A stretch of 40,862 nucleotides of DNA from Oscillospiraceae bacterium (GCA_017415425.1 JAFQGT010000004.1:1-40862); one strand, 5' to 3'; positions 16,249 through 24,128 are shown, counted from the stretch's first letter. The notes: generated from the letters alone by a model not told the origin. Made by a program: numbers and translations.

Positions 16249-16329
16249 ATGTTTTCCTGTATCTTGAATATTGTGGATTGCAGCTCCGTGTGGCAGACTC
16301 TCTGCCAGATCTTCGGTATCGGCTGCTAA
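16249..16329 (+). CDS. 26-residue four-cysteine peptide, unknown function
   Basis: A complete mini-gene: AGGAGG at 16235-16240, eight bases, ATG at 16249, 26 codons, TAA, then a strong terminator at 16335-16376. The peptide begins MFSCIL and ends FGIGC. Cysteines are at 4, 11, 19 and 26, a 7-8-7 spacing that would place all four on one face of a helix, and the rest is mostly hydrophobic with a single Trp. There is no basic signal-peptide start. Possibilities are a metal- or redox-binding micropeptide, a membrane-associated peptide, a precursor for modification, or a regulatory leader peptide. It has its own probable promoter and terminator, which argues for a real gene. I do not recognise the family. 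Confidence 0.55.
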   Translation: MFSCILNIVDCSSVWQTLCQIFGIGC

Positions 16330-16666
16330 TACAAAACGAAAAAGGTCTCCGGCACAGCCGGAGACCCTTTTCGTTGCAGTGTGACCGGGAAATACAAAAA
16401 CCGTGGTAAAAACCACGGTCTTCGTATAAAGAAAAGAGGAGAAGAAAATGAAAAATGAAAAACCATTTATAAAATCGGACTGACTTGGTGTAGTCCTACT
16501 ATAATTACCTTGTATGCTTTTATATTACGATGTAAATATGAAGAAATAAAGCGGTAAAATATTAAGTTCTTATGAAGTTATATTTATTTTCATTGGAATG
16601 TTTATTTGACTGGGTGTTTGCTTTTTGGGTAGCGGTGTCGTATACTTGAGCAAAGGGGGTGGCAGG
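16330..16666 (+). other. 337-base spacer before the radical SAM gene
   Basis: Apart from the terminator at 16335-16376, it holds a second hairpin ACCGTGGT-AAAA-ACCACGGT (16400-16419). An 11-codon reading frame (16448-16483) follows a good AGAGGAG site but has no recognisable content. There is also an inverted repeat GGACT-N10-AGTCC (16477-16496) immediately before TATAAT (about 16499-16504), which may be an operator and -10 box for the radical SAM gene, although no good -35 box is seen. Confidence 0.4.
16335..16376 (+). terminator. Terminator of the Cys-rich mini-gene
   Basis: GGTCTCCGGC, a tiny loop and GCCGGAGACC, flanked by AACGAAAA and TTTTCGTT that extend the stem. It starts six bases after the mini-gene stop codon. 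Confidence 0.9.
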
Positions 16667-17536
16667 ATGTATCGCACATTTCACGATCAATGCCTTGAGA
16701 AATTCGGTTGTAAGGTGTACAAGCTGTCCATTGACGCAGGATTTACCTGCCCAAACCGAGACGGAACATTGGGAACCGGGGGTTGTATCTTTTGCTCCAG
16801 TGACGGTGGCAGTGGCTTTGCTGCCCAGGGCGCAAGTGTTTCCCAGCTGCTGCTGGATGCACAAAAAAGGGTGGAGCAGAAGAATCGGGGTGGCAAGTAT
16901 ATTGCCTATTTTCAGTCCTTTACCAATACTTATGCACCTCTTACGGTACTAAAGCAGCGGTTTTGGGAGGCAATCGCCCCGGAATATATCGTGGGTCTGG
17001 CGATCGGTACCCGGCCGGATTGCCTGCCTCAAGAAACAGTGAAGCTGCTGGAGGAACTGAATCAAATAAAGCCGGTAACAGTAGAGTTGGGACTACAGAC
17101 CGTTCATCCCGATTCGATTACCTATATTCGCAGAGGGTACGCAAATGAGGTGTATGAGGATGCGGTCCGCAGGCTGAAAAGTGCCGGTGTGGAAGTGGTG
17201 ACCCATATCATACTGGGGCTGCCGGGGGAGACACCGGAGATGATGGCCCAGACCACCCGAGCAGCGGTAGCGGCCGGCACAGACGGAGTGAAATTTCACC
17301 TACTGCACGTACTGAAGGGTACGGACCTGGAGCGGGATTACCTGGCTGGGAAATTTACCTGTATGACCTTGGAAGCATATGCAGATACCTTAAAGAGCTG
17401 TATTGCGGAACTATCACCCCGGATCGTGGTTCATCGGATTACCGGAGACGGTGCGAAACGGAATTTGGTGGCGCCTTTGTGGTCGGCGGATAAAAAACGC
17501 GTGCTCAACTATCTGAGAAAAACGCTGGAAGAATAG
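16667..17536 (+). CDS. TIGR01212-family radical SAM protein (YhcC-like)
   Basis: A 289-residue radical SAM enzyme. The [4Fe-4S] cysteines follow the long-spaced pattern of the TIGR01212/YhcC group: Cys28, Cys40 and Cys43 in FTCPNRDG and TGGCIFCSSDGG. Further family segments are YFQSFTNTYAP, GLAIGTRPDCLP, VELGLQTVH and THIILGLPGE, typical of Elp3/coproporphyrinogen-like radical SAM barrels. The reaction of YhcC-like proteins is not established as far as I know. The start at 16667 is supported by AAAGGGGGTG six bases upstream; an in-frame ATG 42 bases earlier has none. It appears to be a single-gene unit ending near a small stem at 17535-17553. Confidence 0.9.
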   Translation: MYRTFHDQCLEKFGCKVYKLSIDAGFTCPNRDGTLGTGGCIFCSSDGGSGFAAQGASVSQLLLDAQKRVEQKNRGGKYIAYFQSFTNTYAPLTVLKQRFWEAIAPEYIVGLAIGTRPDCLPQETVKLLEELNQIKPVTVELGLQTVHPDSITYIRRGYANEVYEDAVRRLKSAGVEVVTHIILGLPGETPEMMAQTTRAAVAAGTDGVKFHLLHVLKGTDLERDYLAGKFTCMTLEAYADTLKSCIAELSPRIVVHRITGDGAKRNLVAPLWSADKKRVLNYLRKTLEE

Positions 17537-17565
17537 ATTTCTTTTTGGGAAATCAAGGAAACCTA

Positions 17566-17594
17566 TTGCAAGATTCGCGTTTTGATGATACTAT
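17566..17594 (+). promoter_or_regulatory. Promoter of the transketolase operon
   Basis: TTGCAA (17566-17571), 17 bases, TACTAT (17589-17594). The leader contains a perfect small hairpin GTCCGA-TT-TCGGAC (17646-17659) just before the ribosome-binding site. Confidence 0.55.
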
Positions 17595-17682
17595 ATTCTA
17601 AATGGCTGCGGCCTTTGGCGGCAATCGTAAAAATTTTATCCAAAAGTCCGATTTCGGACAAGATAAAACAAGGAGGAAAACC

Positions 17683-18525
17683 ATGACTTCCAGTGAAAAG
17701 AAGCAACTGCAAATCACTGCCTGCAAGGTCCGTATGGGCGTAATTGAGTCTACCTACGGCGCAAAGGCAGGCCATCCCGGCGGCAGCCTGTCTGCTGCAG
17801 AAGTGTACACTTACCTGTACTTCAAAGAAATGAACATTGATCCCAAGAATCCCAAGTGGGAGGGCCGCGATCGTTTCGTTCTGTCCAAGGGTCACACCAC
17901 CCCCGGCCTGTACTCTGTGCTGGCTAATCGTGGTTTCTTCCCCGTGGAAGATCTGCCCACCTTCCGTCACATTGACTCCTACCTGCAGGGCCACCCCAAT
18001 ATGAATATGGTGCCCGGCGTGGATATGTCCACCGGTTCTCTAGGCCAGGGCGTTTCCGTAGCCACCGGTATGGCACTAGCTGCCAAGCACACCGGCAAGA
18101 CCAACCGTGTTTACTCCCTGCTGGGTGACGGTGAGATTCAGGAGGGCCAGGTTTGGGAAGCTTGTATGGCTGCTGCCCACTTCAACCTGGACAACTTGTG
18201 CATCATCATTGACAACAACGGTCTGCAGATCGACGGCAACATTGCTGACGTTATGAGTCCCTATCCTATCGTAGACAAGCTGGAGGCCTTTGGCTTCGCA
18301 GTGAAGACTGTGGACGGACATAACTTTGATGAGCTGGAAGCTGCATTTAACGAGGCACGTCAGACCAAGGGTAAGCCTTTTGCCATCGTTATGAAGACCA
18401 CTAAGGGCAAGGGCGTTTCCTTTATGGAGAACGATGCCGGCTGGCACGGCAAGGCTCCCAACGACGCTGAGTACCAGCAGGCAATGACCGAGCTGAAGGC
18501 TCAGCTGGCAGAACTGGAGGCATAA
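17683..18525 (+). CDS. Transketolase, N-terminal (thiamine diphosphate-binding) subunit
   Basis: A 280-residue half transketolase. It carries the GHPGGSLS start region, FVLSKGHTTPGLYSVLA, and the thiamine diphosphate motif GDGEIQEG (Gly148-Asp149-Gly150) ending at Asn178-Asn179 in IDNNGLQIDG. With the C-terminal subunit just downstream it forms the split transketolase common in Firmicutes, moving two-carbon units between pentose, tetrose and hexose phosphates. The start at 17683 follows AAGGAGGAAAACC. The two genes are two bases apart. Its good codon bias suggests strong expression. Confidence 0.96.
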   Translation: MTSSEKKQLQITACKVRMGVIESTYGAKAGHPGGSLSAAEVYTYLYFKEMNIDPKNPKWEGRDRFVLSKGHTTPGLYSVLANRGFFPVEDLPTFRHIDSYLQGHPNMNMVPGVDMSTGSLGQGVSVATGMALAAKHTGKTNRVYSLLGDGEIQEGQVWEACMAAAHFNLDNLCIIIDNNGLQIDGNIADVMSPYPIVDKLEAFGFAVKTVDGHNFDELEAAFNEARQTKGKPFAIVMKTTKGKGVSFMENDAGWHGKAPNDAEYQQAMTELKAQLAELEA

Positions 18526-18527
18526 TT

Positions 18528-19469
18528 ATGGCAGAAATGAAGAAAGTTGCAACCCGCGACAGCTACGGCGCCGCTCTGGTAGAGTTGGGCACTCAGTATG
18601 ATAATCTGGTGGTTCTGGATGCCGACCTGGCTGGCGCCACCAAGACCGGTATGTTCAAGAAGGCATTCCCCGAGCGTCACTTCGACGCCGGTATTGCCGA
18701 GGCCAATATGATCTGTATGGCTACCGGTATGTCCACCGCTGGCTTGGTGCCCTTTGCATCCAGCTTTGCTATGTTCGCAGCCGGCCGTGCTTTCGAGCAG
18801 GTTCGTAATTCCATCGGCTATCCTCACCTGAATGTGAAGATCGGCGCTACCCACGGCGGCATCTCCGTCGGTGAGGACGGCGCAAGCCATCAGTGCTGCG
18901 AAGATTTCGCTCTGATGCGTTCCATTCCTGGTATGACCGTTATCTGCCCCGCTGACGATGTGGAGGCTAAGGCTGCTGTGAAGGCTGCATACGAGATGAA
19001 GGGCCCTGTTTACCTGCGCTTCGGTCGTCTGGCTGTGCCTGTCTTCCACGCAGAAGACTTCAAGTTCCAGATCGGCAAGGGCGAAGTGCTCCGCGAGGGT
19101 ACCGATGTTGCCATCATCGCCAACGGCCTGCTGACCTACGAAGCTATCGAAGCCGGTGAGAAGCTGGCAGAGGCTGGCATCAATGCTATGGTCATCAATA
19201 TGGCTACCATCAAGCCTCTGGATGAGGAACTGGTAATCGCTGCTGCCAAGAAGTGTGGTAAGGTCATCACCTGTGAAGAGCACTCCGTTATCGGCGGTCT
19301 GGGCGAAGCTGTTGCTTCCTGCCTGAGTGAAAAGTGCCCCACTCTGGTTCGCCGCATCGGCGTCAACGACGAGTTCGGTCACTCCGGTCCTGCGAAGGAT
19401 CTGCTGAAGCAGTTTGGCCTGTGCGCTGACCACATCGTAGAAGTTGCCAAGGAAATCTGCGGTAAGTAA
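18528..19469 (+). CDS. Transketolase, C-terminal (pyrimidine-binding) subunit
   Basis: A 313-residue partner of the upstream gene. It has the pyrimidine-binding domain (LDADLAGATKTGMF, FDAGIAEANMICMATGMS, GEDGASHQCCEDFALMRSIPG) and the transketolase C-terminal domain (GLLTYEAIEAGEKL, VITCEEHSVIGGLGEAVAS). GGAGG lies inside the end of the preceding gene, which implies translational coupling and equal amounts of both subunits. A strong terminator follows at 19480-19514. Confidence 0.96.
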   Translation: MAEMKKVATRDSYGAALVELGTQYDNLVVLDADLAGATKTGMFKKAFPERHFDAGIAEANMICMATGMSTAGLVPFASSFAMFAAGRAFEQVRNSIGYPHLNVKIGATHGGISVGEDGASHQCCEDFALMRSIPGMTVICPADDVEAKAAVKAAYEMKGPVYLRFGRLAVPVFHAEDFKFQIGKGEVLREGTDVAIIANGLLTYEAIEAGEKLAEAGINAMVINMATIKPLDEELVIAAAKKCGKVITCEEHSVIGGLGEAVASCLSEKCPTLVRRIGVNDEFGHSGPAKDLLKQFGLCADHIVEVAKEICGK

Positions 19470-19479
19470 GTTGCAATCA

Positions 19480-19514
19480 AAAATCCCGGATGCGAAAGCA
19501 TCCGGGATTTTTTA
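19480..19514. terminator. Terminator of the transketolase operon
   Basis: AAAATCCCGGATGC-GAAA-GCATCCGGGATTTTTT, a perfect stem with a GAAA loop and T-tract. It is nearly identical to the one after tRNA-Asn and also lies downstream of the minus-strand esterase remnant. Confidence 0.95.
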
Positions 19515-19526
19515 GCAATAAAGGAA

Positions 19527-20545
19527 TCAATTGTTCAAAACAAACGATTCAATGGCTGCGGCAACTCTTTTTGAGAGCTTGTCCTTTGTAGGTGGGTGGA
19601 TATTATCCGTTTCACACACATCCGCGCAAACAACGCTCATTACATTGTCACGCTCCTGCTGAATATCCAGCTGTGCCTGCTGGACCAGTTTCCAGCCTTC
19701 AGAGTTTAAGGTGCTCTGGTAATCAGCTAGCTGAATGATGATAAAAGGCAAATTGCGGTTGTCCAGATCGGTGCGCCAAGTATCGATCAAAACGGCAAGC
19801 TCTTGCTTATAAACTTTCGCTTCCTGCAAATAGGTGTCACTTTCACCTTGATACCAGACTACCGCCGAAACAGAAAAGGGAACTACTTGCAAAAAGGCTT
19901 GTTCATAGAGAAGACCTGCAATATTCCATTTGAACAGGGAAGAGAGATCTTCTTCGGGGTGTGCTTGTTGGAAAGGGATCTCAATGCCGCTTTTTTCAAA
20001 AGTGCCTGCCGGAACCCAGCTTTCGATAATGGATGCACCCTGTGCGCAGGTGATAACGCCTACTGCAATATCTTTGGCCTTTGCAAGTTCCAAACCGGTA
20101 AAATAACCGATGGCAGACCACTCACCGACCGCTTCTTTTTCACATACCGACCATTTATCTGCCGCATAGTAGCGATAGCCGCTTTTTTCGTGTCGTCCGT
20201 TGATGGCAAAAGACGCACATTTTTGTTGGATTCATAAGAAGATGGGTCTGTGTTGGTTTCCTTTAACTTCAGCTCCATATTGGATTGGCCCGCAAACAGG
20301 AAAACCTCACCGATATAAATATTACAAAACGATACGGATGCGGTTTCTGCTGTAAAGGTCAATGTGTAGGGACCGCCGTATTCCATAGGAGGGAACTCCA
20401 CAAGCCAGTGTGCTTTGTGAGAAACAACAGTTTTTGCCTGCCCGGCAAAGGTTATACTTGCCTGACCGGTTCCGGTTCCGTAAATACGGATGGGCAGCTT
20501 AGCGGCAAAGACCATATTTGAACGGAAGATGTGATTTAGTTTCAT
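19527..20545 (-). pseudogene. Sialate O-acetylesterase, frameshifted
   Basis: Two minus-strand frames make one SGNH/sialate O-acetylesterase-like protein of about 339 residues. The upstream part (20545 down) has the N-terminal strand-rich domain and the nucleophile block GQSNMEL. The downstream part has VWYQGESD and the catalytic-His block NIHPPTKDKLSKRV. The register is lost at an A6 run on the coding strand (T6 at 20183-20188 on the plus strand). One extra A would join STDDTKK to SGYRYYAADKWSVCEKEAVG and on into ELAKAKDIAVGV. No signal peptide is seen, so a working enzyme would be cytoplasmic. A sequencing error or real decay are both possible. The upstream gene at 20571 is only 25 bases away. 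Confidence 0.85.
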
Positions 20546-20570
20546 TACAGATTTACTTTACCTTTGCGAA

Positions 20571-21155
20571 TTATATTTTTAGACCGGTGACTTGATACAT
20601 CTCTTCGTTTGAGATCTTCACAGTTACGGATACATACTTTCTCATAATGGCGGCAAGGGCATCTTCGTGCATCAACCCGATGCTGACCTTGCTGGCAGGA
20701 CCCTCGTGGTGATGGTCGATTTCGTGGCGGCTCATACCGTGGGCGATGGTAAGGGTGCCGCCGGGGGCCAGATGAGAAAACAGTACCCGAATCAGCTGTT
20801 CCGGCTCCGGGAAGTGGGGGAAGGCGTTGTAGACCATAATGCAGTCAAACTTTTGTGTAAATACAGCGGTCTCCACATCCCCGCAGATGATCTGCACATT
20901 ATCCTGAGGGAACTTGCTTTGGGCAATCTTCACCATCTCAGGCGAAATATCGATGGCGGTGACGGAGGCCACCTGCCGCTGCAAATAATCGGGGATCAAT
21001 ACACCGGTACCGCAGGCTACATCCAAAATATGACAACCGGATTTTACACCTGCGCCGTCCAGGATCATTCCGATTTTTCGGTCAGAGCGGATCATATCGG
21101 CATCCCACTGAGGGGCAAGACGATCAAAAAAGGAGATCACATCCTGCTTATTCAT
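20571..21155 (-). CDS. Class I SAM-dependent methyltransferase
   Basis: A 194-residue methyltransferase with the SAM-binding motif I ILDVACGTGVLIP, motif II VTAIDISPEMVKIAQ, and a later CIMVYNAFPHFPEP region. The substrate is unknown. The C-terminal part includes the His-rich segment HEIDHHHEGPAS, which is unusual for the family and could bind a metal. The start at 21155 is chosen because AGGAGG precedes it by eight bases. Its start overlaps the stop of the ECF S-component gene by eight bases (ATGAATAA), so the two are coupled. The pairing suggests methylation of, or with, the imported vitamin or metal ligand, but this is only a guess. Confidence 0.88.
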   Translation of the reverse strand: MNKQDVISFFDRLAPQWDADMIRSDRKIGMILDGAGVKSGCHILDVACGTGVLIPDYLQRQVASVTAIDISPEMVKIAQSKFPQDNVQIICGDVETAVFTQKFDCIMVYNAFPHFPEPEQLIRVLFSHLAPGGTLTIAHGMSRHEIDHHHEGPASKVSIGLMHEDALAAIMRKYVSVTVKISNEEMYQVTGLKI

Positions 21156-21699
21156 TGGTGCCTCCTGCGTAGCGCTGAGGCAGAAGTTTTGCACGGGTCA
21201 GTGCGGATACCAACAGGGGGAGCAATACAAGCTGAATACAAATGCCGGGAATACCTTCCACCAAAGAGGTGGTGACCCAGGCAAAGGGTGCTACACCGGG
21301 TGTGAAAATCAGACTTTTGGCAAGACCGGCTACCACACGGCCGGCAATCATAGCCACCACCATACTGATGTACAAATCAGCCACAGCTTTGCCCGTGCGG
21401 ATATAACGCATCATCAGACCGGTTGCACAGCCGTAGACGGCGCATTCCACCATCATTGAAGGTAGATAAGCAACAGGCGGCATACTGGTAAGCAGACTGC
21501 TTAAGGCAGGTCCTAACAGACCACAGACCAGACCGTAGGGCCAGGAGCAGATCAGACCGCACAGCAGCACTGGGATGTGCATAGGCAGGAAAATACTTCC
21601 ACCATTGGGGAAGGAGTGAAATGCCATAGGCAGCACCACGCACAGCGCAACACATACAGCGGTCATAACCAGCCGTTTTGCATAAGAGAGTTTATTCAT
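21148..21699 (-). CDS. ECF transporter S component (substrate-binding membrane protein)
   Basis: A 183-residue hydrophobic protein with about five or six transmembrane helices. It has the fold of ECF-type vitamin transporter S components: a short basic N-terminus, FPNGGSIFLPMHIPVLLCGLI, GLLGPALSSLLTSMPP and ECAVYGCATGLMMRYI. It would bind a micronutrient and work with a shared ECF energising module not seen here. The start at 21699 has AAGGAGGACTCTGCA upstream. Conserved residues do not tell me the ligand; the HIPVL segment recalls S components of the folate/pantothenate/queuosine-precursor types. Confidence 0.85.
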   Translation of the reverse strand: MNKLSYAKRLVMTAVCVALCVVLPMAFHSFPNGGSIFLPMHIPVLLCGLICSWPYGLVCGLLGPALSSLLTSMPPVAYLPSMMVECAVYGCATGLMMRYIRTGKAVADLYISMVVAMIAGRVVAGLAKSLIFTPGVAPFAWVTTSLVEGIPGICIQLVLLPLLVSALTRAKLLPQRYAGGTNE

Positions 21700-21727
21700 T
21701 GCAGAGTCCTCCTTGCTTGTTTTTGTC

Positions 21728-21756
21728 ATTATAGCGCAGTAGAAATGCGTTGAGAA
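21728..21756 (-). promoter_or_regulatory. Promoter of the ECF S-component operon
   Basis: On the minus strand: TTCTCA (21756-21751), 17 bases, TATAAT (21733-21728), about 30 bases before the start codon. No riboswitch can be folded in the short leader. Confidence 0.6.
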
Positions 21757-21786
21757 GCCCCCTGGGGGGTTGGAAATGTAAAAAAA

Positions 21787-21811
21787 GAGAAGGTGCAGCA
21801 GCACCTTCTCC
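21787..21811. terminator. Terminator of the sortase gene
   Basis: GAGAAGGTGC-AGCA-GCACCTTCTC followed on the minus strand by a seven-T tract; it lies about 25 bases past the sortase stop. Confidence 0.92.
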
Positions 21812-21834
21812 AGGAGAACCGAATGATATATGCA

Positions 21835-22740
21835 TTAACCGATCCGTCTGGCTACTATCACCATTCGGCCGTTGGCTTGGGAATACTCGCAGGTGGACAG
21901 CGTGATGAATTTATCACCGTATTCGGCATCTACACCGGTATCATACAGCGATAACAGTTTGCAGTCGGACACGAATTTATAAAAAGCATCTTCATCGGCT
22001 GCATCAATAAAGTTGTGATAGTCAAATCCGAAACCGACGGATGCTGTGGTGGTGAATACTGCCATTACTTCATAGCTGTGCCGTTTGGTAAGGGTATCAA
22101 AGTGGATAACAGGATGCTCCACCCAAAAGGATTCTTTTTTGTAGTTGAGCAGGGTAGCAAACATAGAGCCGTCCCGCATATTATGTCCATAAATGGTAAT
22201 ATTGTCAGATGGCTGCGTTATGTCACAATCCTCGGATGCATAAATACAACCGTGAGCAGAGCCGGTTTTGTTAAAGTCGCGCTTAAGATAGTAATTGGAA
22301 CGGTCCGGGGTTTGCATAACCGGATAGTTCATAACGGTACCGTCAATTCGAATCCAACCGACCAAATCGGAATTCAGAGTAAATATCCGGGCGTACTCCG
22401 GCAGGACCTGTATGGTTTCGCCGGTTACGGGATGCCGCATCTCCACATAATTGGAAGAGGGAGACTGCGTACCGGTGTTGCCGTCGCTGGGTGCGGTAGC
22501 ATCGGGGCTCTCACCGGTGTGATTGTCATCGGCGCTCTCGCCGGTGCTGTTATTGGAAACTGTTGGGCTTGTGGGAGAAACGGGACGGTACTGATCGACC
22601 AGACTGGCCAGGTCATCGTACGTATCCTTCTGCTTGCGGGATTCTGCGTAATAGTCGATCAGAAGCCACAAGCTGACAATGAAAACAATACTGAAGATAA
22701 TCAACAGTAAATTATTCAACCATCTTTTCAAAAATGACAC
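21835..22740 (-). CDS. srtB: Class B sortase
   Basis: A 301-residue membrane-anchored transpeptidase. One N-terminal transmembrane helix (residues ~10-28) is followed by a Ser/Thr/Pro/Asp-rich spacer (50-97) and the sortase B domain. The catalytic set is His186 (IYGHNM), Cys284 (TLSTCEY) and Arg293 (GRMVIVARRIG). It links proteins with NPxTN-like sorting signals to the wall or to pilin. No substrate with such a signal is in this window. The start at 22740 is GTG; AAAGG lies only two bases before it, so a TTG three codons later may be the true start. Promoter at 22763-22791 and terminator at 21787-21811 make it a single-gene unit. Confidence 0.93.
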   Translation of the reverse strand: MSFLKRWLNNLLLIIFSIVFIVSLWLLIDYYAESRKQKDTYDDLASLVDQYRPVSPTSPTVSNNSTGESADDNHTGESPDATAPSDGNTGTQSPSSNYVEMRHPVTGETIQVLPEYARIFTLNSDLVGWIRIDGTVMNYPVMQTPDRSNYYLKRDFNKTGSAHGCIYASEDCDITQPSDNITIYGHNMRDGSMFATLLNYKKESFWVEHPVIHFDTLTKRHSYEVMAVFTTTASVGFGFDYHNFIDAADEDAFYKFVSDCKLLSLYDTGVDAEYGDKFITLSTCEYSQANGRMVIVARRIG

Positions 22741-22762
22741 ATCCTTTGTGGGGGTTTCGTAT

Positions 22763-22791
22763 ATAATACTCTGTTTTGGTGAAAAAGTAAA
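22763..22791 (-). promoter_or_regulatory. Promoter of the sortase gene
   Basis: On the minus strand: TTTACT (22791-22786), 17 bases, TATTAT (22768-22763), giving a leader of only about 15 bases. Confidence 0.5.
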
Positions 22792-22831
22792 GCGTCCACC
22801 TCTTTGGAAAATCTACTTTTTTGCATATGCG

Positions 22832-23851
22832 TTAGCAGAGAGAATTGAGATACTCTTCCAGGCACAGACCGGACTCATAGATCGCTTTGGCAACATCCTT
22901 TCCTACATACCGATAATGCCAGGGCTCATAGATAATGCCGGTGTATTCGCTTTTGTCATTGGGGTAGCGGAGGATGAAGCCGTATTCCCAGCAATGTTTC
23001 ATCAGCCATTTCTGTGCAGGAGTGTTCTCCTGGGCTTCGTCCAGAACCCAATAGCTGCTGTCCACCAAATCTACAGCAAGACCCAATTCGTGTTCGCTGG
23101 TACCGGGAATGGCAATGATGGTTGCAGCTGTTTTTTGGGCGGTATCCTGGTCGTAACCTAAATCCAAATAGTAGTTCACTTTTCGGTCATATAAGTACAC
23201 CTGTGTCTCGTGGGAGCGGTAGGCAGAGGTGATCTGGGCATCGAACCCCGCGGCTCGGCAGTCCCGCAACATTTGCAGCAGACTGTCCACACAGCTGCGA
23301 TCCACTAGATAATCGCCTTCTGCGGTTACCAGATCCGGGGTGTAGTCGTCAAAAATGGAGCACCAGGGGTTTGCGATGATGATCTCGTTTCCATCAGATG
23401 TAAAGAAGTGGCTGCGACCATTGATGGGGACTTCGCCTCGCGCCATAGTGCCATCTTCCTGCAGATAGTACCGCTTATCATCCAACTCCAGCCATCCGGT
23501 CTGCAGAATGCCATCTTCGCCCAGATAGTACCGCTTGCCGTCCAACTCCAGCCAGCCGGTGTGGAGGCTGCCGTCCTCGTTCTTGTAGACGGTATAGCTG
23601 GTAACGCCGTCATAATGTGTGATCCAACAGGGAAAATCCAAAGGAGTGGTTTGTGTAGAAGAGGCATAAGATAATTCGGTGGCTTCGGTAGCCTCTGTAG
23701 CTTCTGTATCCACCTGGATGGATTCGGTAGTGTTTGTTGTAAAATCGGTAGATTCGGTAGGGTTGAGGGTGGGCTCTGTAGGCTGCGGTATTTGGTGGCA
23801 GCCGGTAAGCAAAAACGCAAACAGGACAATGAGAATCAGACAGTGTTTCAT
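22832..23851 (-). CDS. D,D-carboxypeptidase lipoprotein (VanY/peptidase M15B) with wall-binding repeats
   Basis: A 339-residue lipoprotein: lipobox LTGC with Cys18, then a Thr/Glu-rich spacer (22-70) made of short TEAT-type repeats. Next come about three CW-type repeats (residues ~88-153: GSLHTGWLELDGKRYYL, GILQTGWLELDDKRYYL and a degenerate third). The C-terminal M15B peptidase domain has SAYRSHETQ (Arg212), zinc ligands His254 and Asp261 in SEHELGLAVD, and Glu309/His312 in EPWHYRYVG. It should trim terminal D-Ala from peptidoglycan stems at the cell surface while the repeats hold it to the wall. The CW repeats match those of the protein at 33.8 kb. The start has GAGGTATCTCT upstream. Confidence 0.93.
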   Translation of the reverse strand: MKHCLILIVLFAFLLTGCHQIPQPTEPTLNPTESTDFTTNTTESIQVDTEATEATEATELSYASSTQTTPLDFPCWITHYDGVTSYTVYKNEDGSLHTGWLELDGKRYYLGEDGILQTGWLELDDKRYYLQEDGTMARGEVPINGRSHFFTSDGNEIIIANPWCSIFDDYTPDLVTAEGDYLVDRSCVDSLLQMLRDCRAAGFDAQITSAYRSHETQVYLYDRKVNYYLDLGYDQDTAQKTAATIIAIPGTSEHELGLAVDLVDSSYWVLDEAQENTPAQKWLMKHCWEYGFILRYPNDKSEYTGIIYEPWHYRYVGKDVAKAIYESGLCLEEYLNSLC

Positions 23852-24043
23852 AGAGATACCTCACAACGTTGAAATAATCACTTGCATATAATTTATCACA
23901 AAAAAACAGAAAAGGAAAGAATTTTTACGAAACTTGCAAAGAAAGCGGATATCATCGGTTGCTTATTGAGAGCAGAGTATGGGAAGCGATCCTTATTTTG
24001 CCAATAACAGCAAACCCCGCCCTTATAGGGCGGGGTTTGCTGT
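23852..24043. terminator. Spacer with tRNA-Gly terminator (24006-24044)
   Basis: A strong hairpin AACAGCAAACCCCGCCCT-TAT-AGGGCGGGGTTTGCTGTT ends at the 3' end of the minus-strand tRNA-Gly and would terminate its transcript. The remaining ~150 bases are A-rich and should hold the promoter of the carboxypeptidase gene, but no clear -35/-10 pair stands out. Confidence 0.75.
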
Positions 24044-24117
24044 TGGAGCAGGGTACGGGAGTCGAACCCGCCTTCACGGCTTGGGAAGCCGTTGTATTAC
24101 CGATATACGAACCCTGC
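24044..24117 (-). tRNA. tRNA-Gly (CCC anticodon)
   Basis: On the minus strand the acceptor GCAGGGT pairs with ACCCTGC, the discriminator is T and CCA is encoded (24046-24044). The anticodon arm ACGGC-TTCCCAA-GCCGT has anticodon CCC. It is a single-gene unit with its own promoter and terminator. Confidence 0.97.
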
Positions 24118-24128
24118 GCAGTGAGCTT

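Noticed and set aside
16448-16483. 11-codon frame with a good AGAGGAG site
   Set aside because: Too short and without recognisable content; reading through its TGA as selenocysteine gives only a few more codons, so no selenoprotein is supported.
21700-21786. Riboswitch upstream of the ECF S component
   Set aside because: The distance from promoter to start is only about 30 bases, too short for a known vitamin riboswitch.
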